A DNA stretch of 60,000 bases from Nematostella vectensis (lineage: Eukaryota > Cnidaria > Anthozoa > Actiniaria > Edwardsiidae), in NCBI RefSeq assembly GCF_932526225.1, contig NC_064045.1, positions 13,946,442-14,006,441 of the forward strand, given 5' to 3'. Shown here in pieces: positions 22,044-33,784 of the stretch. Position 1 is the stretch's first letter. Every line of letters begins with the position of its first letter. The notes under the pieces were generated by a model. The model was not told the origin of the DNA. It saw only the letters and a program-made list of their open reading frames with translations, and searched no databases. A program made the position numbers and the translations under genes.

Positions 22044-25000
22044 ATGAGTGAATGGAGCAGTGTGCGCGTTTCGGACGAGGAGCCCGGTGATCTTGTCAAG
22101 TCCTGCCCATGGTCCTGGCGTATGGCTAATCTGCTCATGGCCGTGTTCTTTGCTCTAGCAGCTTATGTTCAGGTCAGGCCACTAAGCTTATTATATCGCG
22201 ACCGGAAGAAAACATGTAAGGACAGTCAGGATATGGGTGGGTCTTCTACCGGAAGAAAACATGTAAGGACAGTCAGGATATGGGTGGGTCTCCTACCGGA
22301 AGAAAACATGTAAGGACAGTCAGGATATGGGTGGGTCTCCTACCGGATGAAAACATGTAAGGACAGTCAGGATATGGGTGGGTCTCCTACCGGGAGAAAA
22401 CACGTAAGGACAGTCAGGATATGGGTGGGTCTTCTACCGGAAGAAAACATGTAAGGACAGTCAGGATATGGGTGGGTCTCCTACCGGAAGAAAACATGTA
22501 AGGACAGTCAGGATATGGGTTGGTCTCCTACCGGAAGAAAACATGTAAGGACAGTCAGGATATGGGTGGGTCTCCTACTTTTTCAGGGAGACCCACATCC
22601 TTTGAAGCCTATGCTCGAAATCCCAAGTTTTTATTTCTACGCCGAGGTGACCTTTGGGAGCGCTCGAAAGTACGATGGTTCTTCGAGCATGCGAGCAGCT
22701 ATCACGAGGCAGAGAAGACGTCTTTTCCCTCCTTTCTTTTCCCTCCCGCCCCGTACTCCCTTCCCCTCCTCCGCTGTGCTCCGTCTCGTTCTCGTTTCTC
22801 GTGTTTCGCTGACCCCCGACGCCCCAACCCAAGGATGGGAACTCCACTGAACCAAATTTATGTCTAATACTGAAACAAATTTTTCTCTACTCTTCACTGC
22901 CCTAAACTAAAGTATTAAATTTATTTTTTGTTTCTGTTTTTTTGTTTTCGTTTCAGATAAACGATCCAGATCCCGCCATATGGATTGTAAGTTGTGTAAT
23001 GGCATATTTTACAGAAAAACAAATAAAAAAGAGTTGGAGCTGAGGTAGAGGAACTTTCCATGAATCTTTTCATGCCCACCCCTCCAAAAGAAATGCCGTC
23101 GTTCCAGTTCCAGTCGTGTTTCTCAATATTCTTGTCTATTACAGACGGTCTACGCAATTCCGTGCCTGCTGTCTTCTGCTGTAGCGATCCACTTTCAAGT
23201 ACAAGGTAAGACAGACAACAGACGGACGGACAGACAACAGACGGACAGACAAACAAACAAAGAGACGGTAAGACGGACGGATAGACAGGAAAAAATGCAG
23301 CAAACCCCATCCTTCATTTTAAAGAATTTGATAACCAGCATCTTTATGCTTTTATTATTTTAAAGACTGATAAACTAGCATTTTTGTGCTTTTATTATTT
23401 GCAGGTTATTATAAATAAATAAACTAGCATTTCTGTGCTTTTATTATTTGCAGGTTATTATAAATAAATAAACTAGCATTTTAATGTTTTTATTATTTGC
23501 AGGTTATTTTCTGTGGCGAGCGTTGACTTTCAGTCATCTCTGCGCCTGCATCTGTGGCGCCTTGTACTTGTCTACTCGCGTCTCCGTACACGTCCGTAAT
23601 GGCATGGTTCACCCGCTAGAGCACGAGGAAGGAAGGTGTGTGTCGCGCGCGGGGCGTTATAGTGGACCGCATTCGTGGGGGCGGAGGGACTTGATACTCA
23701 GGCTTGTACCGGTACTCATCTGTTCAGTTACGGTCTACTTGTGGTGACGTCGCCGATAACACAGGTCGCGGTGAGAATTGCTCGGACGGATTAGTAGGGT
23801 GCCCGGCTGAATCTGGCTAAGGATATATTTTCATTAGGCTTACTCTTGGTGCTAATTTCGCCGATATGATTCGCGACTATATGCGACCGTAGGTGAAATA
23901 AGACGAAATTGGCTTCCAGAGTTGGCCTTCTTTATTTTAAGACACATGATAGAAGTACTGCTATTTTATTAAATTCGTACCTGATTTTATCACTTGACCT
24001 CTCACAGGGAATTATCCGGACTGCTGTTCGTTATCATGTGGATGGCACTTTTAAAACTTGTAAACCTGAAAAGGTGAGAGGGCTTACATCAAGTACTCCC
24101 CCTACAGCTCAAAGGGTCACCGTAAGACTGATTTGGAGAACATAATTTAGTATGCGATATACACGGGTCAATCCTGACCCGATATCCGCGACGCCCTGGG
24201 TCCCCAAGGATGTTTATTCCGTTTTCCTGGTGGATGTCCTTCTAATCCCCAAACGCTACTTATAATATTTACTCCTCGTGATTGAGAATCACCATTATCC
24301 GTGGCCGTAGCTGAGATCGTTTAGGGAGTGTCTAGTAGGGGAGTGGAGCCGGGAGGCTATAGCAGCTATTCCCCACCACCCGACACCCCCTCTCCCTCCC
24401 ACCCTTAAATCCGCTTCGGCCTGTACGGAACTTGCCTATACACTTAAATCTCAGGTTTTGATTGATATTTATCCTTCTGTAATCAAGTAGTAAAAGTATA
24501 AAAAGTGTTCACTTATCTCTCTCTCCTCGCTTGTCTTGTCTCGTGTTCTTCACGCGCTGTTCTCCCTCTACTCTCACACACCCCCTCTCATATTACAATA
24601 ATGGAATCAAATGACTATTTACAATTTGTCACACAATGACACCAAATCAGTTCCGGTCACTCTCCCCTAAAATTGATGATCCTTGAATTAATTTTATAGA
24701 CAAAACAATAAGAGTCTCTTTAAAGTCTCTTTCTGTATAGAGTTTGTAGAATAAGTCCCGTATTATTTACATCGTTGACTTTCCGCTTTTACAACGTAGT
24801 CTTCTTGCTGTGTTGTCACCGAGTTCACTCGTCATCTTCGAGTAGGACGCGAACTTTTTCGCGCGCATCTCGTGCTGCTCCTCGAGTCGGCCTCACGATG
24901 ACCTCCGATGCTGCAGGTGGCGCACGCTCTGGTATCTGCTTGCTCGCAGCTCTAATTTCTAGAGAGCAGACGAGGGTTAGTGGCCTTTGAATGATATGGC

Positions 25001-28000
25001 CCTTATAAAGCAGAGACACGCTCCGCACAATGCCGTCTCTGCCGCGCACGTGATCAACTACTTTTCCTTTCGTCCACTCGCCTCGGTTTTTGCTTTCTCC
25101 AACTAGAAGAACGACTTCTCCTATGTCAGGAGTGATGTTACCTCCCCTCTTAACGCGGTGACTCTCCATCAAGCTGTGGATGTATTCTCGTCTCCAACGC
25201 TGCCAAACTTGCTCTCGTTTCATCATTAGTCGCGCATGCAGCTTGCTAACTTCGTTTTCGTCAACCTCGATATCTTCAAGAATGTGAGAATCCTGCCCCC
25301 ACATGATGATGTTTGGGGTGAGGACGTGGTCTTCTCCGTTGTCACTTTCTACGTACGTGAGTGGTCGATTATTTAGATGTCGCTCGATGTCGACGACAAC
25401 TTCCTCCATCTGTTCGTAATGCAGACTTGACCTCCCCATAGTCTTGTAGAGGGTCTTCTTTATTTCTCGAATTAGCCGCTCATACATCCCTCCCCACCAT
25501 GGCGATCTCGACAAATTGAATTGCCACCTTATACCTTGCTTTGCGAGATAATCTTACAATACTTCACTTTTCCGGATCTTCTTAATCCAAGTCGCTGTTG
25601 CCTTGAATACTGACGCGTTGTCTGATACGATGCGCACAGGCCTAGTGCGGCGGGTGATGAATGCGTTCAACTCCCTTTGAAACTCCTCCGCTGTTTGAGA
25701 TTTCGTCACTTCGAGATGTACTGCTCTCGACCACGCGCACGTGAATATGATGATATAGCACTTCCCCTTTCCATTTTTCGCTAGTTTGTAATCGAGCGGT
25801 CCAGCGAAGTCTACTCCAACTGTCTCAAATGGTCTCCCACCTTCTACGCGGAAACTCGGTAAATCAGCCGTTGGGCTCGGACCGTAAGGCTTGGCTCTGA
25901 ACACTTTACACAGATTGCATTCATTAATCACCTTTTTCACTCTTGACCTCAGTTTTGGAATCCACCATTTCTCTCTAATCTCGGACATCGTGTTTGCAAC
26001 GCCAAGATGACTTACTTGATGGTGAACGTGTTGAACGAGTTTGTCTACGAATGCTCTGTCATCCACGTAGATTGGCTCATAACCGGAGATTCTCCCTTTG
26101 CACTTCAAGACTCCCCTCTGCTCGTCCTTTATAACTTCCCATCCAGGGCTTTGTAGGTCTGGCTGTACGTATTTCTGGACTCTCTTCACCCAGCAAACCT
26201 CTGCTTGTGCGATGTCGTCCGTTGTTGGCGGTCCTTTGCGTTTGTTCTCTTTTCTCATTTTCGCAAGGGCGTTGGCCCTAAATCGCTGGGCCCATGCAGT
26301 TACACGCAGTGTCTTCCAGTAACTGTTCCGTTGTAATAGATCATCCCACTCATCGGGTTTTCGTTTCAAAACTAACATACTTGATTCAACAGGTTTGTGT
26401 TCTTCTTTGACGGCCTTAGTTGTTTGAAGTTGTGGTTGCTCCGGCCATTCTTCTTCCTTAAGTAACCAGTCTGGTCCTGCGAACCATTCTCCTCTTTCCA
26501 TCTTCTCAATTGTTGCTCCACGACTACCGAGATCTGCTATATTCCTCTCTGTCGGACAGTGCTTCCAAGTGATTGGTGTTTCATTTGTGATTTCAGCAAT
26601 TTTCCTTACTCTATTTGACACGAAGGTCTTCCACTGTCTTCCTGGGTTGCAAATCCAGTAGAGCGCCACTAGGCTGTCCATCCAAACTGTAACGGAAGTA
26701 ATTGGCCATCGTTTGAGCGCAGCACACACGTTCTTGACCATATTTGCCGCCATGTGACCACTCACTAACTCAAGACGGGGAATCGAGGTGTTGCGCTTGG
26801 ATATTCTCGATTTAGATGTAAGCAGCCCCTTTACTACTCCCGTGGTGTCCTCGACAATTGCTATCATCACAGCTGAACACGCTACGTTGCTGGCATCAGC
26901 GAAGACATGTAGATGAATTGTTTTCACTCTCCGAAGGTCCCTCACGAGGCTTCTTGGGATCTTGACGTTTCGTAGTTGGCCTGTCCACTTAAACCAGGCT
27001 TTCTTGGTACTTTCACTGACTTCGTCGTTCCAGCCCCTTTTTTCTTCGCACGCGTCGCGGTAAATCCGCTTGCCTTCAACAGTTGTCGGCGAAATAATTC
27101 CTAAGGGATCGTAGACTCCACTAAGCTTGCTCAGTATGGCGCGTTTCGTCACGGGATCCTTCTCTTGTGCACTTACATCGGCCTGTATCTCAAGGATATC
27201 TTCCCGCTTATCCCAGACGTGTCCGAGTATCTTGCTGGGGTTTGGTTCAGTGTCCAACTCTTGCAAATCTGACTCCCACTTGTGTGCGGGGAACTTAGCT
27301 GACTCAAATATTCTAGTCGCCTCTTCTCTGAACTCTTTTAATTCGTCTACGTCATTTCCGGTCTGCATCAAGTTGTCGACGTATGTGTTCTCCCGGAGTG
27401 CATTGACTGTGTTCGTTAGCTCGGTGGGTTGGCGGTCAAGATGATGGTGAATGGTGGCTCCTAACATGAATGGACTCGCTTCTGCGTCGAAGGGTACACG
27501 GGCGAACCGGAAGTGTTCCTCCTTGTCGTTTATGTTGAAGAGGAACCTGAAGGCGTCTCTATCTTCTTCCTTAATTGCAATCTGTAAAAATGCTTTCTCC
27601 AGGTCACCGAGGATCAGGTGTGGGGCCATGCGCGCTCGTATCATGATGTCCCACATTAGTGGTTGAAGAGGTGGACCGGTGTGCATGCATTCATTGACAC
27701 TATTAGCTAGTGGGTGTGGCTTGCAGCTGGCGTCGAATACCATTCGTACCTTTGTCGTTTGGGCGTTGGCTCTAACCACTGGCTTGTGTGGCATATAGAA
27801 GATTCGGTCACCACGCGATTTGTCTATAACGGTCTCGATTATTCCCTCGTGTAGCTGGTCGCGGACAATCTTCTCATAGGCTTCCCGTAGTTCCACGTCA
27901 TTTCTTAGCTTCCTTTCAACATTTCGTAAACGCTTCCTACTAGGCTCTTCATTCGTGTTCTCCAGCTTAGCTCCAGGCACCCACGGCACGCTTACTTCGT

Positions 28001-30679
28001 ACCTTCCGTCATCTGTTCTTGAGATGTTTTCGCGGAACTCGCTGTACACGTCTGATTGGTCAGTTTCGCTCCTGTCTTCGATGCCGAGCACATCTAGCGC
28101 GTATAGCCTCTCATAGTCGTTTGTTTCGCGCACAAACATACACCTTCCATCGGCGTACTCCTTCCCTCCGTGGACGACCCAGCCAAACGTCGTTCCTTCT
28201 ACCACTGGATCGTCTGGCTGACCCTTGATTATCTGCTCGGTTCGTATTTTACAGTAAAATGCATCTGATAAAATCACGTGGATCGGGTACTCTTCACTTG
28301 CGGTTCGGTAGAACGATTTGTCTCTCATGTGGGCATGTTTGGCCTTTAGCTCTGCTATGGTCGGCCTCTTGATGGTGGTAAAATCAACCATTTGACTTCC
28401 AGTGACTTCTAGGTTTTCGCGGGCTTTTCCGTCGACGGAATTCATTTCAATCTCAAATACGGGCATCGATTGTTTTTTAACTCCATTTACTGTCACTATG
28501 TGGCGTGACTCGTGTCGTACAGATCTAAGATTTAGCTTTCTGATCACCTCCCTCGAAACAAAGTTTCTCCCAGACCCCGTATCGAGGTACGCCCAAAATG
28601 TCTGTCCTTTTATTACCACTGGGATAATCGCTGGCAAAGTTTTTTCGTCACTCGTTGGCGTGAAGCCACTTAACATTGCGTTGTGTTGTTTATCATGGCA
28701 CAGGCTTGTGTGGTGCCTAGCCTTACACTTATAACAGCCCCTCCCATTACATTTGTTCTCTCTATGTCCAGTCCGACCGCAATTGAAACATAGGCGATTC
28801 TCTGAGAAGAACTTGCGGCGTTTCTCGAGTGTATCATAGATCGGACAGAGGTCCCCCCAATGAGCTTCTTGACACCCAAATATACACCGTCCCTTCGGGG
28901 TTTGGGGCGATACGCCCTTTTGATTAAAATAATGTCGCTCCTTCCTCTTATCTCCCGGTTCCCTTTCACTTTCTTCAGCTGGTTTATTCCTTTTTAGCCA
29001 CTTCTGTAGGGCTTTGATGACATCTCCCATTTCCCATGACTCCCACCCTTCGTCGGTTCGTACCAGGTCTGCTCGGATTTTTTGCAACTTATTGAGGGTG
29101 GACAGGGCAAGACCCCGAAGCATATTCCCTTCCCCTAGGGTTTCCAATGCATCATGACTTTTGCTTAGTGTTTCGTAAAATTCGCGTACCTTTGCATGTC
29201 CCCCACTCTTAAGTATGGGTAGGTTTAATATTTGGTCGACGTGTGCGGCCACAACGGTTTTCGTTTGCCCGTATTCCTCCCTCAGACGCTCCCATGCTAT
29301 TTTGTAACCCACTTCTCCTGGTTTGAGATTTGAAAGGTGATCGCGCACCCTAGGCTCAACTAGCTCTAATAAATAGCCAAACTTCTCCTCAGCTGAGATC
29401 TTTTTATTGTCAACTTGGGAAATAAACATATTTTCGAATCTTATCCAGTCTTCAGCGGTGCCTTTGAAAGGTGTTATTTTTAACTCGGGCAATTTCGAAC
29501 CACTGGCCTTTGCGGCGCTTTCTATTTCTAGCTTCTTTTCTGCAACTCTAATTTCGGCTTGGAGCCTCTCCTCCCATAGCTCTTTCTCACGCTGCTGGAC
29601 TTCTCTATGTAATCTTTCTTCCTGCTCGAATTTCAACTTATATTTCTCGGCCTCAGCTATCTGAATTTCTCTCTTGTTTTCCTCCTCTAGGCGCCTTACC
29701 ATCCTGTCTCTGTTGTCTAATAGCATGGAATATCTATCCTTTGTATCTTTCTTCCATTGCCTTATAGCTCGCGCGGTATATTTCCCAAGATCTAATTTTA
29801 GTTCTTGTAATTCAAGAATCAAGCTGTTTAATCGCGCATTAATTTGGCTTGTACGCTCGCTAGTCATTTTCATCTTTTCAAAATCACACGAGTTTATCAT
29901 TTCATCAGTGTCTTCTAAATAGAATGTCAATTTCTCGATTTCTTTGTCGATCCTATTGTTAAGTTCGAGTTCTGGGTCTGTATCGACACTTTCTCTCGGT
30001 TCCGGATCACCCATGTTTGAGTTATCCCGAAGGAATGTTGTTTGTCTCTTGGTTCGTATCCTAGTTTTCCTCTTAATCCTGGTCACGGCACCACTAATGT
30101 ACGGAACTTGCCTATACACTTAAATCTCAGGTTTTGATTGATATTTATCCTTCTGTAATCAAGTAGTAAAAGTATAAAAAGTGTTCACTTATCTCTCTCT
30201 CCTCGCTTGTCTTGTCTCGTGTTCTTCACGCGCTGTTCTCCCTCTACTCTCACACACCCCCTCTCATATTACAATAATGGAATCAAATGACTATTTACAA
30301 TTTGTCACACAATGACACCAAATCAGTTCCGGTCAGGCCCCAACCAATGTAGCCATTCACATTGTATTACATAATCAAGCTTTGCCTGTTCTCATTGTCC
30401 CCCCCCCCCCCCCCTTCTTACATATTTCGAGGCCTGCTGTGGTCAAGTTATTGGTTATTGATTGAAAAACACTACATTTATACTATAAATGTTGCACTTC
30501 AAGTCTTGCATGTCTAATTCGTAAGCTTTGCCTGTTGCAGCGCGAAGACGATTCAGAAGTACCTGTGTATGGGGGCCGTAACGCTCTCTCTCACCCCATT
30601 TCTGATGTGGGGATTCTACATAAAAGCATGGGACACCGCAACTCTACCAAGTCACTGCAAGAACATGTTGTATTCTTAG
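22044..30679 (+). CDS. TMEM220: TMEM220-like multi-pass membrane protein, 5 exons
   Basis: Exons: 22044-22172, 22957-22986, 23145-23205, 23503-23743, 30541-30679 (TAG). Phases match at every junction, giving 199 residues against about 160 in human TMEM220. The conserved features are the INDPDPAIW motif (exon 2), TVYAIPCLL (exon 3), [10 protein letters not shown] and LEHEEGR (exon 4), and the C-terminal LPSHCKNML (exon 5), which mirrors the vertebrate WPTHCK ending. Five hydrophobic segments are seen, near residues 28-42, 53-70, 84-100, 138-152 and 160-180. The function of the family is unknown. The start follows the MSEW reading; an upstream in-frame ATG at 21969 is an alternative. The last intron is 6.8 kb because it holds a BEL retrotransposon. 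Exon 4 carries about 16 extra residues after HEEGR, and its donor (GTGACG at 23744) is inferred from phase. Confidence 0.78.
22199..22577. repeat. 47-bp tandem repeat in TMEM220 intron 1
   Basis: Eight copies of a 47-bp unit containing GAAGAAAACATGTAAGGACA and TCAGGATATGGGTGGGTCTC. It begins 27 bases after the exon 1 donor and does not include the exon edge. Copies differ by only a few bases. Confidence 0.92.
23318..23502. repeat. 49-bp repeat carrying the TMEM220 exon 4 splice acceptor
   Basis: Three copies of TTTTATTATTTGCAG|GTTATT are spaced exactly 49 bp apart, with exon-like starts at 23405, 23454 and 23503. Only the last is the genuine exon 4 start. A fourth, degenerate copy lies at 23318-23365. 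The unit includes the acceptor and the first six exonic bases. Confidence 0.9.
23744..24421. other. TMEM220 intron 4, part upstream of the BEL insertion
   Basis: Unique sequence with no recognised exon. The last four bases GGCC (24418-24421) form the target duplication of the retrotransposon. Confidence 0.5.
24422..24659 (-). repeat. 3' LTR of the BEL element
   Basis: 238 bp, TGTACGGAAC ... TTCCGGTCA on the plus strand, matching 30098-30335. Confidence 0.95.
24825..30014 (-). pseudogene. BEL/Pao gag-pol polyprotein gene with one in-frame stop
   Basis: Retrotransposon polyprotein. I chose the start at 30014 (MGDPEP) because the upstream open frame lies across the LTR and primer site. Order: coiled-coil, charged Gag N-terminus; DUF1759-like Gag ([16 protein letters not shown]); CCHC knuckle [14 protein letters not shown] (near 28790-28745); aspartic protease DTGSG (near 28592); reverse transcriptase with YVDN in place of YMDD (near 27385); RNase H ([12 protein letters not shown]); integrase zinc domain and the first two catalytic acidic residues ([15 protein letters not shown]). 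A TAA at 25556-25554 then interrupts the frame. The same frame continues to 24825 with the third integrase acidic residue (GGMYERL) and a DUF5641-type tail ([13 protein letters not shown]). So one nonsense codon splits an otherwise intact protein. Confidence 0.9.
30098..30335 (-). repeat. 5' LTR of the BEL element
   Basis: 238 bp, second copy of the LTR. The long internal frame runs into it without a stop, but its likely start codon (30014) lies outside it, after the primer-binding site. Confidence 0.95.
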
Positions 30680-30766
30680 ACATAGTGCACTACAACTTAA
30701 CGATCAGATGCGTTAGACTCGAGTGGAGGCGCTCCAAAATCTCTATCCAGCTCCGCAAAATATAAA

Positions 30767-31270
30767 TGTGAACTTTTAGAAGCACACTAGCATACACACA
30801 TTGGCACCAGTCGGGCCAAGACGGGACGCTAGCACAGTCTATTACCCGTGCAGTTCGGCAACCATGGACAGCTGTTTCGTCCTTATTAGGACTCGTCAGC
30901 ATGGCATAGCCGGTTTGCCTCAGTTAAACTTCATCGGCAAAAAAACTGCAGGGCGACTTCGACTCGAACGAAGTGCTTTAAACCACAGCTCAGATCCATG
31001 TGGGATCTAGAGCTGCGACCGGGCTAGCGTGATGCCAATTGTGCGGATCACGCATGCGACCTTTGCTAGTCTAAAACTCCGTCGGATAGCCAAACTATCC
31101 TTGCGAGTATGTATACATAAATGTGAACTTTTAGAAGCACACTAGCATACACACATTGGCACCAGTCAGCTGTCCATGGTTGCCGAACTGCACGGGTAAT
31201 AGACTGTGCTAGCGTCCCGTCTTGGCCCGACTGGTGCCAATGTGTGTATGCTAGTGTGCTTCTAAAGTTC
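30767..31270. mobile_element. 504-bp foldback insertion in the TMEM220 3' region, with 12-bp target duplication
   Basis: GCAAAATATAAA at 30755-30766 is repeated at 31271-31282. Inside, the left arm (to about 30874, GAACTTTTAGAAGCACACTA ... CCATGGACAGCTG) is reverse-complemented at 31167-31270. A third, direct partial copy of the left arm sits at 31119-31166, abutting the right arm. There is no coding capacity. It starts 88 bases after the TMEM220 stop codon. Confidence 0.75.
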
Positions 31271-31354
31271 GCAAAATATAAAGCAGATGTAGAATTCTAT
31301 TATCTGGCATGAGATCCTCAATGACACACAGAGCTGTAATTGGCCTCGAAAAAT

Positions 31355-31505
31355 TCGGGGGGGGGGGGGAGGGGGCAAGATGTAGAAATATATACGAAAA
31401 TATTCGGGGGTTGGAGGGAGGGGCAAGACGTAGAAATATATAAGAAAATATTCGGGGGGTGGAGGGAGGGGCAAGACGTAGAAATATATACGAAAATATT
31501 CATAT
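31355..31505. repeat. ~49-bp G-rich tandem repeat
   Basis: Three copies of a unit containing GGGAGGGGCAAGACGTAGAA and ATATATACGAAAATATTC, starting in a run of G. Confidence 0.85.
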
Positions 31506-31650
31506 TCAGGGCATGGTCAAGCCCCTACCGGTCATTCCCTTATTTCCCCCCCCCCTTTTTTTTTGGGGGGGGGGGGGGTGGATGGGGGGCTTCTGCCACG
31601 GCTCTATGTTGCCATTGTTTCAACATCGCGAACTTCTGCTTCACCCGCGT
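31505..31650. other. Pyrimidine-then-purine homopolymer block
   Basis: A C-run, T-run and G-run follow in direct succession (about 31547-31578). It probably forms hairpins or G-quadruplexes. No gene. Confidence 0.5.
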
Positions 31651-31796
31651 GTTCAAAGAAAAGCAAATTGTGCAAGCTTCACCCCGCGTGTTCAAAGAAA
31701 AGCAAATTGTGCAAGCTTCACCCCGCGTGTTCAAAGAAAAGCAAATTGTGCAAGCTTCACCCCGCGTGTTCAAAGAAAAGCAAATTGTGCAAGCTA
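31645..31796. repeat. 38-bp tandem repeat
   Basis: Four copies of CCCGCGTGTTCAAAGAAAAG followed by CAAATTGTGCAAGCTTCA, practically identical. All six frames stay open for a while because of the repeat. Confidence 0.93.
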
Positions 31797-31799
31797 CTA

Positions 31800-33014
31800 A
31801 AAGTAAAACATTGTAAAAATTGGATATATAGTTGAGGACAATCATATCAAGAAAATTTAGCCAAAAAATGTCGTTTTTTTCAAACGCGGTCACTTCCATA
31901 TAAGAAAACTTTATATATTCCTTATTTGGAAAAAAAAACTGCATGATTCTTATCATTCATGCTTCGTAAACTTTATAAAATATAATCTGAAGAGAAACAG
32001 TGACTGTGACCATCTTTGGTCAATGGAGAAAGTATCTGAAAGAATCTAAGATTCTTCAAAGTACCAGTCTCTCAAAGCGACTACGTTTTCTTCACATGAA
32101 ATATTCTGATAACGACGTAAATTTTTTATATCAACATCGAAAATTGCTTCACTGCGTTATGCCGAGGAATCATAAACATCTAGATTTCGATAAACGGTGC
32201 TTTATTGATTTGGAAGTGTGTTTAAGGAGGGGCGACGAAGCTGACCTTGTATATTGGTATGTGTGATAGATACATAGATAGATATTTTATTCATGTGTGT
32301 GCTGGCGACAGCTGGGGGGGGGGTCTCAACAAAGGTAAGACATGAAATTATGGGACAGAGAGAGGCGATTTTGATACTTTTGCGAGGAAAATTGTTAAAT
32401 AATTATGTGAAATCACGTCATCAACTCCTTTTCCTCGAAATTCTTCCTTTTTATCTGTGCTCCCCTCCCCCCTTGGGACAGGAACAAAAAACAGGCGAAG
32501 TTCAAGCTTTAAGGTTGTATAAGCTAATATTTGTTTGATTTTTGCCTAGAGGTTCCTTGTGCAATATAAAACAAAATAAGCTTTGGTACTTTTTTGAATA
32601 TTGAAAAAATTAATTTTTCCCCCCAATATTTTGACCAATTCGTAAACAAATGCTTTTACGTTTAAAAACTCCGAAACATGTCTCACCAAAAGAGACACAA
32701 ATACCAAACGTCAAAGTCAAGCAAATACAGATTAAGTTACAAACAGATACCTTTATTGCGCTCCATCAGGTCCCATTTTTTACAGCCATCGGCCATAATT
32801 ATTAACACTAATATCTCCATTACATGCCTGCAGTGCATCGTGGGAGACATGATGCATCATGGAGAGTATTAGAAATAACAGAAAAGCGGGCTCCTCCTCC
32901 ATTCTCATAACAGTTTTTTTAGTCTTTTTGCCCTAAAGCCAAACGAAACATTTCCAGGTCAATTTCCATGGTTTAAACAATAAGGAAAAAAAGTGAAAAA
33001 ACAAAAACATCATG
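31800..33014. other. Intergenic, no supported gene
   Basis: The frame at 32000-32266 (88 codons, FGQWRKYLKESKILQ...) is open but resembles no family I know and has no convincing splice context. The rest is AT-rich. Confidence 0.35.
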
Positions 33015-33223
33015 GCCTGGGATCGAACCCGGCCTGAAGAACAAAAAGGAAACCATACATTCGGATTACCCAATCGGTATGGCAGCACAAGGCTTTTACG
33101 GAAGGCTGTAAAGAACCCGAAGGCCCCAAGCACCGATATTTCCGGCGAATTGCTGTACAACACTCTTGCAAGGTATTCCAACCCGCGCATTAATGGGGAG
33201 GCAATAACCAGGATCCCAGGCCT
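33015..33223 (+). mobile_element. Interspersed repeat with GGCCTGGGATC ends and B-box-like motif, copy 3
   Basis: The left end GGCCTGGGATCG and right end GGATCCCAGGCC are inverted repeats of about 11 bp. On the minus strand the left end reads GGTTCGATCCCAGG, a good B box. Copies lie at 15232 (reverse) and 20637. Followed by a LINE-like 3' end (33226-33300) related to 21100. Confidence 0.5.
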
Positions 33224-33677
33224 GTAATACGGTTACGCCACGCACAGCTCGCCGAGATATAGGATGAAAAAAATACAGGTCTATTTGGGCGTCTTGGGTC
33301 CCTGGGGGCTCGCTATGTCGGCTTGGCATCGTAACGCACGGGCGCATTGACTTTTATTGTGTACAGGACATCAAATTAGAGAAGAAAAAAGACGTTGTTT
33401 TAGGGGCCCTTGTTTTGTTATAATTCGAAATCAGCGCCCCTGTTGTAATGCATAATAAATAGAAATAAATAAGTAAATTGCGATTTTGCGATTCTTATCG
33501 ATTATTATCCCATTGACCGGCCAAAATATCCGCACGCCAAAAAATAATAAATAAACAAATAAATAGAAAAATAAATAAAAAAAGACTTAAGGACTTTAAA
33601 TTCGAGAGCATTTTCTCGGCAGACTAAATCTCCATACATTCTCTGAGCCTGCAAAAGTGGGCAGCGGGTTTGTCTAA

Positions 33678-33689
33678 TGCGCATGCGCA
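33678..33689 (+). promoter_or_regulatory. NRF-1-type palindrome in the presumed aconitase promoter
   Basis: TGCGCATGCGCA fits the NRF-1 consensus YGCGCAYGCGCR perfectly. It lies 96 bases before the ACO2 start codon, in a GC-richer patch. NRF-1 is known to drive nuclear genes for mitochondrial proteins in animals, so the position makes sense; binding is inferred. Confidence 0.55.
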
Positions 33690-33784
33690 GCAGCCCGAAC
33701 TGCCGGTAAAATCGTCGTAGTGTGGTCCTGTGCGGACTCATTCAGATTTACACACAGCAGTATTTACAGAGAAATCCCTTCAAC

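Larger units (their letters stand above)
24422..30335 (-). mobile_element. Full-length BEL/Pao LTR retrotransposon inserted in TMEM220 intron 4
   Basis: LTRs at 24422-24659 and 30098-30335 are each 238 bp, begin TG and end CA, and appear identical by eye. GGCC flanks both sides as a 4-bp target duplication. On the minus strand, just inside the 5' LTR (the right-hand one), TGGTGCCGTGACCAGG at about 30093-30078 fits a tRNA primer-binding site. A purine tract (AGGGGAGAG, 24668-24660) precedes the 3' LTR. A single gag-pol frame fills the interior. Length 5,914 bp. Identical LTRs imply a recent insertion. Confidence 0.93.

Noticed and set aside
22199-22577. 47-bp array in TMEM220 intron 1 as a splice-edge array
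   Set aside because: It starts 27 bases after the exon 1 donor and the unit shows no exon 1 sequence, despite containing ATGTAAGG.
32000-32266. 88-codon plus-strand frame
   Set aside because: Open and with protein-like composition, but no family resemblance, no splice context and no neighbouring exon.
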